A DNA stretch of 64,000 nucleotides from Microvirga brassicacearum (GTDB taxonomy: Bacteria; Pseudomonadota; Alphaproteobacteria; Rhizobiales; Beijerinckiaceae): contig NZ_VCMV01000013.1 of the NCBI RefSeq assembly GCF_008757455.1, positions 607,720 to 671,719 on the forward strand. The letters are read 5' to 3'. Shown here in pieces: positions 45,268-54,127 of this stretch. Numbering within the stretch: the stretch's first letter is position 1; each line of letters opens with the position of its first letter. Made by a program: the position numbers and the translations under genes. Under the pieces are notes generated by a model. It saw nothing but the letters and a program-made list of their open reading frames with translations, was not told where the DNA came from and ran no database searches.

Positions 45268-47355
45268 ATGCTTCAGCACCGCAGTTTGGAGAGTGCAGCA
45301 CCGGATGCGCCGTCACACGGCTTTGGATCTAACGCCGATGCGCGCGAGCATTCCCTGTCCGCTCGGCTCGCGGGTCTCGAAGAGGTCTACCGGCGCGAAG
45401 CCGCGGAACGACAGGTTCCTTCGTTTGCAGATGTGCGAGCGGCTCCCACCCCGCAGACCCAACCCATCCCCGTTGACGAGCCACTGGTGGCAAAGGCCGA
45501 GTGCCCGCAACCAGCGCCACGCGGCTATACTCGTCCCAGTGTACCAGTTGCGCGCGACGGAAACGTCAGGCCGCGGCCCGGCGGCACTGGCATTGGCACT
45601 GGCGGGCGGGGTCCCGGTACAACGCCGCCCCTTCACCAACGTCTGGGCGACCGCGATTTTCGCGAGGTCCTCAGCAAAGGGCTCTCTGCATGCCGCCGCA
45701 ACTTAGTCACGGTCGCGATCTTTTCGTTTTTTGTGAACACGCTCGTCCTCGCCATCCCAATCTACCTGTTCAACATCTCGGATCGCGTGCTGACCAGCCG
45801 GAGCACCGATACGCTCGCGATGTTGTCGCTGGTGGTCGTCGGGGCGATTTTTGCCCATGTGCTGATGGATATGATGCGCCGTTTCATTCTGATGCGCATC
45901 GCCGTCGAGGCCGAGAGCAAGCTTGGAGCGCCGGTCCTCAGCGCCGCCGCCAAGGCCTCTCAGAATGGATCGAGCCGGGAGTTCCAGACCCTGTCCGATC
46001 TGCAGCACATCCGTGGCTTCCTCACGGGCCCTGTGCTGCTGATGATGTTGGATGCGCCGGTCGCCCCCGTCTACCTGCTGGCCGTTTTTCTGATCCACCC
46101 GGAACTCGGCTACATCGTCACCATCACGGGTGCTTTGCTCCTGGTGGTGGCGATGGTGAACCAGAAGCTCACGGCGGTTCCTTTCGCACGCGCCAACGCT
46201 TATGCGCTCAGAGCCAACCTGCAAGCCGACGCGATGGCGAGAAACTCGCAAGTCATCAACGCCATGGGCATGATCCCTGAGGGCGTGATGATGTGGGGGC
46301 GCGAAACCTGCGAATCCCTGAAGGCGCAGGTGACGGCGCAAGACCGCAACATCGTAATGACAGGTGTTTCGAAGTTCATACGCCTGTCGACGCAGATCGG
46401 CATTCTGGGCTGGGGCGCTTGGCTGTCGATGGAGAGCGAATTGACGGGCGGGATGGTGATCGCAGCCTCCATCGTCGCGAGCCGTGCACTGGCTCCTGTT
46501 GAGGGCACCATCGAGGGATGGCGCAGTTTCATTCAGGCGCGCTCGGCCTATGGCCGGATCAAATCCCTGTTGCAGAGTTCGCCGCTGAATCTCGATCGGC
46601 TTCGTCTTCCGCAACCGCAAGGCCGCTTGACGGTTGAACGGGTTCTCTACGTCCCGCCGCCGAACAAGAAGGTCATTCTCAACGGCATCACGTTTCAGCT
46701 CGATCCCGGGGAATCGCTTGCCATCGTGGGGGCCTCTGGCTCCGGCAAATCGACGCTCGGCCGGATGCTGGTGGGTTCGATCGTGCCGACGGCAGGCAGC
46801 GTGCGTCTGGACATGATGGACCTGCGCAATTGGGATCCGCGGCAATTCGGCGAGAATGTCGGTTACCTGCCGCAGGACGTGCAACTTTTTCCGGCCTCGA
46901 TCAAGGCCAACATTGCTCGCATGCGGGATGATCTCTCTGACGAAGATATTTTCGACGCTGCGGAATTGGCAGACGTCCACGAGATGATTTCGCAGTTTGC
47001 GCAAGGCTATGAGACCATCGTCGGCATGGATGGAAGCCCGCTCTCCGGCGGCCAGCGTCAACGGATCGGTCTTGCTCGCGCGTTCTTCGGCAACCCGCGC
47101 CTTGTGGTTCTCGACGAGCCGAACTCCAACCTGGATCATTCAGGTGAGCAAGCGCTGGCGCGGGCGCTCATGAGGGCGAAGGAGCGCGGCATCACCATCG
47201 TGGCGATCACGCAGCGACCGGCGCTTTTGAGAAGCGTCGACAAGATCATGATGATCAAGGATGGCTCCGTGCAGGCTCTCGGACAGCGTGAGGAAATCCT
47301 TCCGCTGATGAACGGCCGCAAGGCCCATGCCGGTCCGCCGATTATCGACGGTTGA
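45268..47355 (+). CDS. Type I secretion system ABC permease/ATPase (PrtD/HlyB-like)
   Basis: A 695-residue inner-membrane exporter. The first ~145 residues are an unusual Pro/Ala/Gly-rich soluble extension (PRGYTRPSVPVARDGN, GGTGIGTGGRGPG). Then come about six helices from residue ~150 and an ABC domain with Walker A GASGSGKST (~488-496), signature LSGGQRQR (~591-598) and Walker B VVLDEPNSNLD. The switch position reads AITQRP, Gln instead of the usual His (THRP). No C39 peptidase domain is present, so double-glycine leader processing is unlikely. It pairs with the adaptor gene overlapping its end. No TolC-like outer-membrane gene is in the window. It likely exports the two upstream repeat proteins and perhaps the RTX glucanase. 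Confidence 0.93.
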   Translation: MLQHRSLESAAPDAPSHGFGSNADAREHSLSARLAGLEEVYRREAAERQVPSFADVRAAPTPQTQPIPVDEPLVAKAECPQPAPRGYTRPSVPVARDGNVRPRPGGTGIGTGGRGPGTTPPLHQRLGDRDFREVLSKGLSACRRNLVTVAIFSFFVNTLVLAIPIYLFNISDRVLTSRSTDTLAMLSLVVVGAIFAHVLMDMMRRFILMRIAVEAESKLGAPVLSAAAKASQNGSSREFQTLSDLQHIRGFLTGPVLLMMLDAPVAPVYLLAVFLIHPELGYIVTITGALLLVVAMVNQKLTAVPFARANAYALRANLQADAMARNSQVINAMGMIPEGVMMWGRETCESLKAQVTAQDRNIVMTGVSKFIRLSTQIGILGWGAWLSMESELTGGMVIAASIVASRALAPVEGTIEGWRSFIQARSAYGRIKSLLQSSPLNLDRLRLPQPQGRLTVERVLYVPPPNKKVILNGITFQLDPGESLAIVGASGSGKSTLGRMLVGSIVPTAGSVRLDMMDLRNWDPRQFGENVGYLPQDVQLFPASIKANIARMRDDLSDEDIFDAAELADVHEMISQFAQGYETIVGMDGSPLSGGQRQRIGLARAFFGNPRLVVLDEPNSNLDHSGEQALARALMRAKERGITIVAITQRPALLRSVDKIMMIKDGSVQALGQREEILPLMNGRKAHAGPPIIDG

Positions 47356-47378
47356 GTGAGATTGGATCAGAGGCAACC

Positions 47379-48731
47379 ATGGCCCAGACACCAGCAGTTC
47401 TCGAGAAGCAGCGCGAATGGTATGCGGATGTGCCGCGCAGCACGCGTCTTCCCACGCTGGTGGGCGTCGGCGTTCTCGCCCTCACCGTGATGGGGTTCGG
47501 CTATTGGGGTGGAATCGCCCCGATCGCTGGCGCCGTGGTGACTTCCGGCGCGTTCGTGGCAACGGGCCAAAATAAGCTGATCCAGCACCTTGAAGGCGGT
47601 GTCATCCAGGAGATCCTGGTCCGCGAGGGCGACATCGTGCAGAAGGGACAAACCGTCATCCAGCTCGACGAAACCTCGCCGCGCGCGGAACTGCGCCGCC
47701 TCTCCTTGCGGCAGGCGCGGTTGCTCGCCATCGAGGCGCGTCTGCGCGCTGAAATGGCCGAGGAGAGCGAGATCACGTTCCCCGCCGAGCTGTTGTCGAA
47801 GCTCCAGGCCGATCCGGATTTCACCACCATCGTGAAGGCGCAGCGCGCGACGATCGACGCTCATCGAAAGAGCCTCCAGAGCGAAATCGCCTCTCTCAGG
47901 ACAGGCATCGACGCCCTCCATGAGAGGATCAATGGCAGCACGGCTCAACTTGCGTCCGTTCGGGAGCAAATCGCCTTCTTCGACGAGGAACTCGGCGCGA
48001 AGGAACAGCTCTTGCGAAGCGGGTTGATCCGCAAGTCGGAAGTGCTCGCCTTGCAGAGGGCTCGCGCAAACCTCCAAGGCGAGGCCGGCCGCATCACCGG
48101 AGAGATCGGCGATTCAAAGGAAAAAATTGCTCGGTCCGAGGAGCAGATCGTCGGCGCACGCAACGCGGCGATCAAGACGTCTGTCGAACAGTTGCATGAA
48201 ACGTTGGCGGAACTCGCCGACGTGAGAGAACGGATCCTTGCCTCCACGCGCATTCTCGAGCGCGTCAAGATCAGCAGCCCGGTCCGGGGCGTGGTGGTGA
48301 AGCTGCGGTATCATACGGCGGGCGGCGTGGTAGAGCCCGGAAAGACCGTGATGGAGATTGTTCCCGTTCAGGATAATTTGCTGATCGAGGTCCGCATCCG
48401 GCCGCAGGATATCCAGAACGTCAAGCTCGGGCAGCCGGCGATCATTCGCCTGACGGCGCTCAAGCAGCGCGTGACGCCGATGATCGACGGGAAGGTCGTG
48501 TATGTGTCGGCCGACGCGCTGCCCGATGACAAGAGCGGCGGCGCCGCCCGCAATGATGTCTATGTCGCGCGCGTGGCACCTGACCCGGGCGCTACTGCGA
48601 ACATCCACGACTTCGTGCCCACCCCCGGAATGCCCGCAGAGGTCTACATCAAAACGACCGACCGGACATTTCTCGAGTACCTGCTGCAGCCTATTCGAGA
48701 CAGCATGTCTCGCGCCTTCCGCGAGCTTTAG
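47379..48731 (+). CDS. HlyD-family type I secretion periplasmic adaptor
   Basis: A 450-residue membrane-fusion protein. There is one N-terminal membrane helix (LVGVGVLALTVMGFGYWGGI), then a lipoyl half-motif (GAVVTSGAFVATGQNKLIQHLEGGVIQEILVREGD). A long coiled-coil hairpin spans ~130-300 (alternating Leu/Glu/Arg), followed by a beta-barrel ending with VRGVVVKLRYHTAGGVVEPG and GMPAEVYIKT near the C-terminus. It bridges the ATPase to an outer-membrane TolC-like channel. The ATG at 47379 (GAGGCAACC ahead) is preferred to an upstream codon at 47352 overlapping the ATPase stop. Confidence 0.94.
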   Translation: MAQTPAVLEKQREWYADVPRSTRLPTLVGVGVLALTVMGFGYWGGIAPIAGAVVTSGAFVATGQNKLIQHLEGGVIQEILVREGDIVQKGQTVIQLDETSPRAELRRLSLRQARLLAIEARLRAEMAEESEITFPAELLSKLQADPDFTTIVKAQRATIDAHRKSLQSEIASLRTGIDALHERINGSTAQLASVREQIAFFDEELGAKEQLLRSGLIRKSEVLALQRARANLQGEAGRITGEIGDSKEKIARSEEQIVGARNAAIKTSVEQLHETLAELADVRERILASTRILERVKISSPVRGVVVKLRYHTAGGVVEPGKTVMEIVPVQDNLLIEVRIRPQDIQNVKLGQPAIIRLTALKQRVTPMIDGKVVYVSADALPDDKSGGAARNDVYVARVAPDPGATANIHDFVPTPGMPAEVYIKTTDRTFLEYLLQPIRDSMSRAFREL

Positions 48732-49335
48732 CTTAGAAATTTACCTCGGCTGATCAGATGATGTGGCCCGCGACGCCCGCCTGAGAGGCCAGCGTCGCTC
48801 CGGTAGAAGCGTGGTCGCGAGAAGCTTCCGGATCTTTCGAGTGAGTTATCGTATAACGATTTCCCAGTAGATCCTCTTGCTGCCGTGGCCGGCCGAGCCG
48901 CTACTGCGCGAAATTTGTGGCTTTTTTTCCTAGAAATCGTTCTGTTGGCCGAGAATGACGCCGTCCATGGGCGCTTTATCTTAGATTATTTTCCTGTTCG
49001 AGAGAAGCCACTTGGCGGCAGTCCTGGCGTGAAGCTCGGTTGAAGACCGCTGCCTTGGTGTGCCGGGTTCCTGAATATAATCCATAAGTGGTAGCGGGCA
49101 TGCAGGCTTAAGCGCTTGAAATGCAATGTCGACTCGGCGCAGCCAGCCCTGTCCTATCGCCCGCAAATCCCCGATTCACGCAAGGTAAAAAAACCGACTG
49201 CCGCAATTTGCGCGCGTACTCTAAAATAGAACCACTAAGCGTCCGCCGCTTATTGGTTATTTTCCTATCGTTTCACTGTAATCAGTAACTCTCGTTTGTA
49301 ATCGCCGAGTATTAGTTTCGGATGCGGGGAAGATC
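48732..49335. other. AT-richer intergenic region upstream of the RTX glucanase gene
   Basis: About 604 bases without a believable gene (a 61-residue minus-strand frame at 48981-49166 has no support). It is clearly AT-richer in its second half. A GTTATCGTATAAC palindrome lies at 48845-48857. The promoter of the glucanase gene is expected here; GGGGA before the GTG at 49336 is its ribosome site. Confidence 0.55.
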
Positions 49336-50844
49336 GTGGCAATTGATCCAAGAAATCTAGCGGTGACTGCGAAATTGACCTTCGAGGACAATTTTAATTC
49401 GTTTAGTTACTGGAATGGTCAGTCCGGGACTTGGGACACGGGGTATCCGTGGACGGAAGCCAACGGTGGTACAAACACGGCCAACGGGGAGCAACAATGG
49501 TACGTCAACGCGAATTACGCGCAGACGGCCTCGCTTGGCACCTATACGGCCCAAAACGGCATCATGAATATCAAGGCGGCGCCGACGCCGGTGGCGCTGC
49601 AGTCTCACGTGAACGGCTACGCCTACACCTCCGGCATGATCACGAGCTTTCACTCGTTCAGCCAGACCTATGGCTACTTCGAAATGAAAGCCAAGCTCCC
49701 GGCGGGGCAGGGGCTGTGGCCGGCTTTTTGGCTGCTTCCGACGGACCTTTCATGGCCGCCTGAGATCGACATCATGGAAGTCATCGGCAGTGCCCCGAAC
49801 CAGCTGGAGACATCGGTTCATTACGATGCCGGCGGGCACCAGATGAACAACAAGTCCACGACCGTTCAAGGAATGACGACGGGCTTTCACACCTATGGCG
49901 TCGATTGGCAAAAGGACAAGATCACCTGGTATTTCGATGGCGCGAAGATCCATGAAGCCGCTACGCCCGCCGGCATGAACAAGCCAATGTACATGTTGGC
50001 CAACCTGGCGGTCGGAGGCGAGTGGCCTGGCAGCCCGAATGCATCAACGACGTTTCCCGCATCGCTGGAGATCGACTATATCCGTGCCTATACGGACGCT
50101 GGTGGAACGAGCCCATCGCCGCCGCTAGGATCGTGGGGGCCTGCCGTCGAGCGCTCGCCCTTTACCCTCCCGGCAAGTGCCAAAGCGAAAAAGCAGGTCA
50201 TCGGCACTTACGATTGGGATAAGCTTTCCGGAACCCGGACGCACGACAAGATCGTCGGCAAGGAGGGTGGCGACAGGATGAGCGGAGGCAGCGGCGACGA
50301 CACCTATTACGTCGACCACCGTAGCGACCGCGCCATCGAGAAGGCGAAGATGGGAATCGATACGGTCCGCACGGATCTATCCAGTTTCCGCCTCGCAACG
50401 CATGTCGAAAACCTGGTCCTCACAGGAAAAGGCGATCAACGTGCCTATGGCAACAGCGCCAGCAACAAGATTTATTCCAATGGCGTTGGCGACAACATTC
50501 TTTCTGGCGGCGCAGGGAATGATCACCTTCACGCTGGCGGGCAGGCCGACGTCCTTATCGGCGGCGGCGGAATCGATCAATTCATCTTCGCCAGCGCGCC
50601 GAAGCGAGCGGGCCACGTGAAGGATTTCCAACCGGGTGTGGATTTGCTGGACTTCCGTGGCCTCTTCAAAGGCGCGCCAGTGACGAATCCCGTTTCCGAG
50701 GGGCGGTTATTCTTTTTCGACAATGGCGCCGGCGATACGGTGGTGAGCTTCAAGACGGTTTCGGGCGCGGTCGTCAAGATCACGACGCTCGATAATGTCG
50801 CGCCCTCTGCGCTTCACGAAAACGTCGACTATTTCTACGTATAA
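49336..50844 (+). CDS. Secreted GH16 endo-beta-glucanase with RTX calcium-binding repeats (ExsH-like)
   Basis: A 502-residue protein. The GH16 laminarinase/glycanase domain is at ~12-255, with catalytic E143-x-D145-x-x-E148 in PPEIDIMEV and surrounding YGYFEMKAKLPAG, WPAFWLLP and YMLANLAVGGEWPGS. An RTX region at ~290-430 holds MSGGSGDDTYYV, ILSGGAGNDHLHAGG and VLIGGGGIDQFIF (GGxGxD units). There is no signal peptide, as expected for a type I secretion substrate; the signal is probably in the C-terminal ~60 residues. It resembles rhizobial ExsH/PlyB-type exopolysaccharide depolymerases in design. The GTG start is fixed by GGGGA upstream. It lies between the secretion genes and the polysaccharide operon. 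Confidence 0.93.
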   Translation: MAIDPRNLAVTAKLTFEDNFNSFSYWNGQSGTWDTGYPWTEANGGTNTANGEQQWYVNANYAQTASLGTYTAQNGIMNIKAAPTPVALQSHVNGYAYTSGMITSFHSFSQTYGYFEMKAKLPAGQGLWPAFWLLPTDLSWPPEIDIMEVIGSAPNQLETSVHYDAGGHQMNNKSTTVQGMTTGFHTYGVDWQKDKITWYFDGAKIHEAATPAGMNKPMYMLANLAVGGEWPGSPNASTTFPASLEIDYIRAYTDAGGTSPSPPLGSWGPAVERSPFTLPASAKAKKQVIGTYDWDKLSGTRTHDKIVGKEGGDRMSGGSGDDTYYVDHRSDRAIEKAKMGIDTVRTDLSSFRLATHVENLVLTGKGDQRAYGNSASNKIYSNGVGDNILSGGAGNDHLHAGGQADVLIGGGGIDQFIFASAPKRAGHVKDFQPGVDLLDFRGLFKGAPVTNPVSEGRLFFFDNGAGDTVVSFKTVSGAVVKITTLDNVAPSALHENVDYFYV

Positions 50845-50864
50845 TATGAGGCTAAGCGCCTGAT

Positions 50865-51935
50865 TCACGCCCGCCGTTTCGACGGCAATATGGCCTGGGG
50901 AAGAAAGGCGGCGCCCGACAACAGCGCCCGCAATGCGTTCTCGGTCTGGTGCAGACCATTGATCGAGACGCGCGGGAGAGACCAGAGGTCTGCAGTCGGC
51001 GAAGCGAAGATGTGCCCCGGCTGCGTCGTTACCGCCGTATCGTAGCCGCTTTCCCGGCTTAGCCGAAATTCTCGTGCACCAGCGGAGGCCGCGTCGCCGT
51101 GTGGGAAGGCGAAATGCCGAATTGGCCGCCCCATGCGCATTTCGATGGCGTCCTTGCTCAAAGCAATCTCCGCTTCCACCTTGCGCGCATCGCATTGGGT
51201 TAGAATTGGGTGCGTCAATGTGTGCGCCCCAATCGTGACATTGGGGTCTTTCGCCAGTGATCGAAGTTCATTCCAATCGGCACACAGTTCGCGGACGACA
51301 CTATTCGGGTCGAGTTCATAGCGCTGCCTCAACTCGTCCATAGCGCGATGGAGCTGTTCCTCCGAGCCAGTCTTCAAGCGGCGGTGGAGAGCGTCGAACG
51401 TTGCATATTTCTGCTTGAGACTCGTGGTCTGGTACGTTTGAAGTTTGCCCGCGAGGAAGATCGACACTTCGTTGGCGGCGGCGATCACTCTCTCAAGGTC
51501 GAGCCACCACAAGCTTCCGCGGCCGCTGGCGAAACCATCGACAACGTAGAGGGTCCACGGCACGTCGAGAGCCCGCAGGAGAGGCGCTGCGTGCTCAAGA
51601 TTGTCGCGATAGCCGTCGTCGAAGGTCATGACGGCGAACGGGCGCTCTCCCGGATTTCCCATGATACGCTGAGCGACATCATCGAGCGAAATGATATCGA
51701 TGCCTTCGCGCCGCAGGATCTTCACCGTCAAGGCAAGAAACTCGGGGGTGATTTCCAGTGAGGCGTTTGGCGCAAACGCTTTATCCTGCCATGGCCGGAC
51801 GTGATGGAACATCAGGATCATGCCTGCGCCCAAGGTGAACGGACGCAGCCAGCGGTCGGCGCCGATGGCATTGATCGCCGCAAAGCCACTGCGGAACAAC
51901 CGATGGCGCGCTGGCAATGTGCCGTTCTGGGTCAT
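50865..51935 (-). CDS. Polysaccharide deacetylase (NodB-homology domain)
   Basis: A 356-residue carbohydrate esterase-4-type protein. TFDDGYRDN (catalytic base and metal Asp) at ~100 and IGAHTLTHPIL (metal His) are present, with FAFPHGDA near the end of the domain. No signal peptide is obvious, so it may act on the cytoplasmic side or a lipid-linked intermediate. It could remove N- or O-acetyl groups from the exopolysaccharide repeat or partner sugars. The ATG overlaps the stop of the flippase-GH16 gene, making it the last gene of the seven-gene operon. The ~80 residues after the core include a long helix (LKQKYATFDALHRRL). Confidence 0.9.
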   Translation of the reverse strand: MTQNGTLPARHRLFRSGFAAINAIGADRWLRPFTLGAGMILMFHHVRPWQDKAFAPNASLEITPEFLALTVKILRREGIDIISLDDVAQRIMGNPGERPFAVMTFDDGYRDNLEHAAPLLRALDVPWTLYVVDGFASGRGSLWWLDLERVIAAANEVSIFLAGKLQTYQTTSLKQKYATFDALHRRLKTGSEEQLHRAMDELRQRYELDPNSVVRELCADWNELRSLAKDPNVTIGAHTLTHPILTQCDARKVEAEIALSKDAIEMRMGRPIRHFAFPHGDAASAGAREFRLSRESGYDTAVTTQPGHIFASPTADLWSLPRVSINGLHQTENALRALLSGAAFLPQAILPSKRRA

Positions 51936-54127
51936 CGCGGTTGCTCCGGGGGTAAATAGGCGCGGATGTAATCGACATGCAGAGCCGCCGGGAATACCGT
52001 CGAGGCGTCGGGTGAGCCCGGCCAATGGCCACCCACCGCGAGGTTGAGGATCATGTACATGGGTTTATGAGAGTCACGCGGCGTCGGCATTGTGGCAACC
52101 TGCTTCCCGTCGAAATACCAGACGATCTCCTCGGCGGTCCACTTGACCGCGTAAGTGTGAAAGTTCTCCGCGAGATCCGGAGTCTGGGCGCGGAACTGCG
52201 ACTGCGAATGAAAACCGAGAAAACTGCGGTGGGCCGTCATGATGTAGCTCTGCGTATCATGACCAAGGGATTCGAGGATGTCGATTTCCGGCGGCCAGGA
52301 TTGATCCACGGGCGCAAGCCAGAAAGCGCTCCAAAGGCCGCGCCCCCGCGGGACGCGCGCCCGCATTTCCACGTAGCCATAGGTGAACGAAAAACTTCGG
52401 ACCGTCGTCAGGAGGCCGGATGCGAAAGCGAGCCCGGTCGCCACTTGCTGTTCCTGTGGCAGAGGGCGAGCGCGAATTGCGAGCGCGCCCTGATCGATGG
52501 AAAACGGATTGAACCCAACAAGCGACTTGGGATCGTGACCCGGCCGGGGATCGACGTAATACTGCAGCTCGTTGTTCGACGGATTGGTTTTCCCGCCCCA
52601 GGGATAATGCGGCTCCCACAAACCGGAATTCCTGGTCAAATCCCACAACCGAAGCGAGTCGAACTGCTCGTCGAATGCCAGCCTCCAGCCTGCGGGCGGG
52701 CCGGCAGAGCGCGTCGACTGCGCGGCGGCGGCAAGCCCGCCGCGGGGGTGGGGGAGCGACGCCAGAGCCACCATCGCAAGGGTTGCGGTGATGGCGACCT
52801 GACAACCGACGATACGGAACGCGGTGCTGGCATGAATTGCAGCGATGGCCTTGAGATGCACCAGTATCGAGACCATGAGCCCGATGCTCCCCACCACACA
52901 TCCCCAGGCAAGGCCCTCAGTGCCCGCGATCAGATGGCCAACGGCCATGCTGGTCAAAAGCAGCGCGAATGCTGGCAGGAACATGCGGACGGCATCCCGT
53001 TTCGGCGAGGTGGACAACGCGATGCAGATTGGAACGAGCCACGTGGCAAGGCCGAGCGGAATGCATGAGATCGCCAATATGACCGTCGTCGCAGCTGCAT
53101 TGTGAAAGTCGGGGAAAACGAGAGCAATGACATCGGGCGCGCTATTGAGGGCGATGACGGCGACAGCGGCCAACATCGTCGTGATCAACAGAGACTGTAA
53201 CTCGATCGTGCGTGAGCATGCGCCGGACGGCGACTGCACGACGCGCGCAAGAACCTTGGGGTAGTAAACCTGAGCGACCGTAGAAATGATGCCGAGTCCC
53301 ACGAAGGCAAGATTGGCGCCGAATGAAAAGTAACCCAGTTCCTCGGGCGTCGTGAGGATGGAGGCGATCCAGCGATTGGCCGTCAGGTAGACGAGCCAGA
53401 GGGCGTTGAAAACGAAAAGTGGAAATGCTGCTCGCCACAAGCTGAGGATTCGTTGCGGCTTCGGAACAGGGAAGGCGGAAGGCCTCGCGAACGTGAAGAC
53501 GAGAAGTGCGTACCACGCCGCCAGAACGGCGAAACATCCGGTGATCCCCGCGATCGCGAGACCAGCCAGACGCGGGAGTGTCATGCCCGCCTGCAACGTG
53601 AGCGCGACTGCGGTGAACTCCCAGACCTTCGCGCTTGCTCGAAAGATCGTCACCGGCGCATTCGCCACCATCGCGAGTGCACCGCCACCAACCGCAAGGA
53701 TGGTGTCAAGCGGTGTCATCGTCGAGGTATATGACGCTACGATGGCAGCGAACGGCACGATCAGCACCAGAATAAGAGCGCCTGCCGCCCAATTGGCATA
53801 GAGAATTTCAGCGTCACGGCCAGGCGCGGAAACGGCGCCGGCGGCAAGGTCGCGGTCGGCCAATTGCGAGAGGCCAAGATCAAATCTGCTGGCATACTGA
53901 AAGAGACTTGTGAGCAGAGCAAACGATCCGAACGCTGCCGGTCCTAGCAGGGACGGTGCCAGCAAGGTCGTGCCGATGCTCAGGACGCTGGCAATGGCGG
54001 TGCCGACCGTGTAGGTGAGCGGATGACCCATCCACCGAACCCGACGCGATTTGCGCAGCGCCTGCATCCGCCGCGGCAGACAGATGCTGTCGTCGAGCTG
54101 AATTGAAAAGACCGACGGCGGCGTCAC
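51932..54127 (-). CDS. Polysaccharide flippase fused to a GH16 glycoside hydrolase
   Basis: A single 731-residue protein. Residues ~30-465 form a Wzx/MATE-type lipid-linked sugar flippase with about 13 hydrophobic helices by eye. Residues ~490-731 are a full GH16 domain with catalytic E614-x-D616-x-x-E619 (PPEIDILE) and family strings YGYVEMRARVPRGRGLWSAFW and YMILNLAVGGHWPGS. An odd helix count would put the enzyme in the periplasm, where the chain is polymerised. The GTG at 54127 is chosen because it overlaps the preceding stop (GTGA); an ATG at 54163 is possible. The hydrolase half is close in motif to the secreted RTX GH16 1 kb away. The reading frame is continuous, so the fusion is not a frameshift artefact. 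Confidence 0.92.
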   Translation of the reverse strand: MTPPSVFSIQLDDSICLPRRMQALRKSRRVRWMGHPLTYTVGTAIASVLSIGTTLLAPSLLGPAAFGSFALLTSLFQYASRFDLGLSQLADRDLAAGAVSAPGRDAEILYANWAAGALILVLIVPFAAIVASYTSTMTPLDTILAVGGGALAMVANAPVTIFRASAKVWEFTAVALTLQAGMTLPRLAGLAIAGITGCFAVLAAWYALLVFTFARPSAFPVPKPQRILSLWRAAFPLFVFNALWLVYLTANRWIASILTTPEELGYFSFGANLAFVGLGIISTVAQVYYPKVLARVVQSPSGACSRTIELQSLLITTMLAAVAVIALNSAPDVIALVFPDFHNAAATTVILAISCIPLGLATWLVPICIALSTSPKRDAVRMFLPAFALLLTSMAVGHLIAGTEGLAWGCVVGSIGLMVSILVHLKAIAAIHASTAFRIVGCQVAITATLAMVALASLPHPRGGLAAAAQSTRSAGPPAGWRLAFDEQFDSLRLWDLTRNSGLWEPHYPWGGKTNPSNNELQYYVDPRPGHDPKSLVGFNPFSIDQGALAIRARPLPQEQQVATGLAFASGLLTTVRSFSFTYGYVEMRARVPRGRGLWSAFWLAPVDQSWPPEIDILESLGHDTQSYIMTAHRSFLGFHSQSQFRAQTPDLAENFHTYAVKWTAEEIVWYFDGKQVATMPTPRDSHKPMYMILNLAVGGHWPGSPDASTVFPAALHVDYIRAYLPPEQPR

